A stretch of 36,949 bases of DNA, from NCBI GenBank assembly GCA_900299195.1, contig OMIX01000073.1, positions 1 through 36,949 on the forward strand, read 5' to 3'. Position numbers and translations under genes: made by a program. The DNA is from Deltaproteobacteria bacterium (lineage in GTDB: Bacteria; Bdellovibrionota; FAC87; UBA2466). The notes below the pieces were generated by a model that was given only the letters and a program-made list of their open reading frames with translations, did not search any database and had not been told where the DNA came from. How positions within the stretch are numbered: the stretch's first letter is position 1; each line of letters opens with the position of its first letter. Of the stretch, positions 35,213 through 36,949 are shown one piece after another.

Positions 35213-36608
35213 GGTTGCCTTCCCATCCACCGTATTCACGCGGATTGATATTGTATTTTTTAATTTTCCTAAGCAGCGTATTTTTAGGAATGTTTGCAAT
35301 TTCAGCCGTTAAGTTGATTCGACCACTGTTTTTGCGTAAAGCTTGAACGATAAATTCTCTTTCAAAAGTTTCTTTCCCTTTTTCCCAGTCGAGATTGTCA
35401 TTTTGCAAAGAGGCTTTTCGAGCTGCATTCTGTTTTTTTGCAGCCTTTTTGATGTATTCAGGAAGACTGGCGAAAGTAAGAATAGAGGAAGATTCTACGA
35501 CGAAACCGTGTTCGATGGCATTCTCAAGTTCTCGAATGTTTCCTGGCCAGTGAAAAGTTTCTAAGGCAGACAGCGCGTCAGGAGCGATCATTTGAATTCT
35601 CTCACCATGCTCTACATTGAACTTTTCAATGAAATGATTCACAAGCCCAATAATATCATCGCGCCGCTCGCGCAGTGGAGGAAGAAAAATCGGCATGACG
35701 TTAAGCCGGTAGTAAAGATCCTCTCGGAACTTTCCGTCCTGTATCATTTTTTCAAGGTCGCGGTTGGTCGCTGCGATAATTCGAACATCCGATTTAATTT
35801 CCCGAGAACTTCCTACGGGGGTAAAAGAATGGTCTTGCAAAACTCGAAGTAACTTCACTTGAGTAGCTGGACTCGTATCTCCGATTTCGTCTAAAAACAA
35901 AGTGCCTTTGGCTGCGAATTGAAATTTACCAATGTGCCGCTGGTCTGCGCCCGTAAAAGCGCCTTTTTCATGACCAAACAACTCACTTTCGATTAAAGTT
36001 TCGGGAATAGCCGCACAATTGACTGCGACAAAGGGGCCATCTTTTCTTGGACTGTTGAAATGAATCGCTCGAGCTACCAGCTCTTTGCCTGTTCCATTTT
36101 CTCCGCGGATAAGAACTGAAGTGTTGACCCGAGTGAGCTTTTCGACCACTTGAAACACTCGCTTCATTTCTCGGCTTTGACCCACACATTCTCTACCTTC
36201 GCCGGGAGTCAACATGGGCGCCGACAAACTGATCTTGTGGATCATGTCATAGGCTTGTTTAGCTTTGGAAACCAATTCGATCAATGTTTGTTCGTTGATG
36301 GGTTTTTCAAGGTAATCAAAGGCCCCTTCGCGCATCGCTTCGACGGCATCTTTCACGTTAGCATGAGCAGTGAGTAGGGCGACTGTAGTTGAAATTTCAT
36401 GGTCTCGAATATGTTTAAGGAGCTCTAGGCCGGTCATGCGCGGCATGCGAATATCACAAAGGACCAAGGAAAAGGGGGTGTGAGCCAATTTTTGGGCGGC
36501 TTCAAGGCCATCACTGGCTTCATCAACCTCATATCCTCGAGAGGAGAGAAGGCTCGCAACTTGTTTGCGTAAGGCTTCTTCGTCATCTACGACCAAAATG
36601 GAATACAT
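35202..36608 (-). CDS. NtrC-family sigma-54-dependent response regulator
   Basis: Transcription activator of 468 residues. The receiver domain (about 1-120) has the acidic pair D8/D9, the phosphorylation site D52 in CDIRMPRMTG, and K104 in YLEKP. The AAA+ domain (about 145-375) has Walker A GENGTGKE, the sigma-54 contact loop GAFTGA, FLDEIGD and the closing HWPGNIRELENAIEH. A Fis-type helix-turn-helix ends the protein (INLTAEIANIPKNTLLRKIKKY). It should activate sigma-54 promoters on phosphorylation. The start is the ATG at 36608; an upstream TTG in frame is less likely. kynA overlaps its 3' end, and the kinase gene lies upstream. Its signal is unknown. Confidence 0.95.
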   Translation of the reverse strand: MYSILVVDDEEALRKQVASLLSSRGYEVDEASDGLEAAQKLAHTPFSLVLCDIRMPRMTGLELLKHIRDHEISTTVALLTAHANVKDAVEAMREGAFDYLEKPINEQTLIELVSKAKQAYDMIHKISLSAPMLTPGEGRECVGQSREMKRVFQVVEKLTRVNTSVLIRGENGTGKELVARAIHFNSPRKDGPFVAVNCAAIPETLIESELFGHEKGAFTGADQRHIGKFQFAAKGTLFLDEIGDTSPATQVKLLRVLQDHSFTPVGSSREIKSDVRIIAATNRDLEKMIQDGKFREDLYYRLNVMPIFLPPLRERRDDIIGLVNHFIEKFNVEHGERIQMIAPDALSALETFHWPGNIRELENAIEHGFVVESSSILTFASLPEYIKKAAKKQNAARKASLQNDNLDWEKGKETFEREFIVQALRKNSGRINLTAEIANIPKNTLLRKIKKYNINPREYGGWEGNLES

Positions 36609-36652
36609 TTGGAACCCCAACCTGCTTAAATTAACCGATTTTAAGCGCGATA

Positions 36653-36681
36653 CTTATAACAGAATGCTATAAAAATCGCAA
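36653..36681 (-). promoter_or_regulatory. Promoter of the response regulator-kynA pair
   Basis: On the minus strand TTGCGA (36676-36681), 17 bp, then TATAAG (36653-36658) with TG one base upstream, an extended -10. It lies between the kinase stop and the regulator ATG, so the pair can be transcribed apart from the kinase. Confidence 0.6.
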
Positions 36682-36769
36682 TGGTACGGATTTTTATCTG
36701 TTGGTAAGTGATTAATAATATTGATTAAATTTCTTTTAGGGTTGTTAACAGTAGGAGGGGGCTTATCTT

Positions 36770-36949
36770 CTATTTAATGGGCAGGGAAAAAGTAACAATG
36801 GTTCCACGTCCAAGTTCGCTTTGGATTTCTAATTTTCCATTATGGAGTCTGACAAAGTAATTGGCTAGGTAAAGTCCCAACCCGGTTCCGGGTGTTTTTT
36901 CTAATACTTTGGGGGAACGAAAAAATTTTTCAGTGACTCTAGGCAAGTC
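36770..36949 (-). CDS. Sensor histidine kinase, C-terminal end only
   Basis: The last 59 codons of a gene running in from the window edge. They contain the ATP-lid G box TPGTGLGLYLANYFVRLHNG and the usual end GRGTIVTFSLPIK, diagnostic of the HATPase domain of histidine kinases. The gene ends 161 bp before the response-regulator ATG on the same strand, so it is the likely cognate kinase. The sensor part lies outside the window. Confidence 0.9.
   Translation of the reverse strand, partial: DLPRVTEKFFRSPKVLEKTPGTGLGLYLANYFVRLHNGKLEIQSELGRGTIVTFSLPIK

Overview
This 36.9 kb stretch of moderately AT-rich bacterial chromosome is densely packed with genes on both strands. The best guess at origin is a Bdellovibrionota (Bdellovibrio/Oligoflexia-type) or related deltaproteobacterial genome. 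That is inference from general style: many signal-peptide hypothetical proteins, a C25 protease, a CarF/PEDS1-like desaturase and lone housekeeping genes. No marker in the window proves it. I see no tRNA, rRNA, CRISPR array, insertion sequence or phage gene.

Layout. 1-1.9 kb: ABC ATPase and a membrane-anchored helical-repeat protein (minus). 1.9-2.5 kb: non-coding, with a long imperfect hairpin. 2.5-5.2 kb: unknown membrane protein, leucyl aminopeptidase, SLBB envelope protein (plus). 5.2-9.7 kb: chaperone block (groES-groEL and an FmdB-type zinc ribbon on minus, dnaK on plus). 9.7-11.4 kb: enolase behind a terminator-like leader, then a DUF962 protein. 11.5-13.6 kb: TPR protein, short M13-like metallopeptidase, lipoprotein-like protein. 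13.6-16.1 kb: three RNA-modification genes. 16.1-17.6 kb: secreted protein and a solitary rplC. 17.8-20.4 kb: gingipain-like C25 protease and a small zinc-finger protein. 20.8-24.0 kb: three overlapping or closely spaced genes for signal-peptide lipid enzymes (PEDS1/CarF-type desaturase, PlsC-type acyltransferase, lipase-fold protein lacking its serine). 24.2-26.1 kb: two convergent glycosyltransferases. 26.2-34.4 kb: guaB-guaA continuing without a break into the lower tryptophan/kynurenine pathway. 34.4-36.9 kb: tryptophan 2,3-dioxygenase on minus, overlapping an NtrC-type response regulator, with the end of a histidine kinase upstream.

The tryptophan genes supply the entry steps (dioxygenase and formamidase) and the exit steps (aminomuconate semialdehyde dehydrogenase, aminomuconate deaminase, oxalocrotonate decarboxylase, oxopentenoate hydratase). 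The middle steps (kynurenine monooxygenase, kynureninase, 3-hydroxyanthranilate dioxygenase, ACMS decarboxylase) are not here. The most striking object is a 526-residue protein fusing an asparaginase-II-type amidase to a complete KynB formamidase. The second is the exported lipid-modifying trio. Non-coding candidates are the eno leader, whose Shine-Dalgarno lies inside a stem followed by eight T, and the hairpin at 1976-2080.
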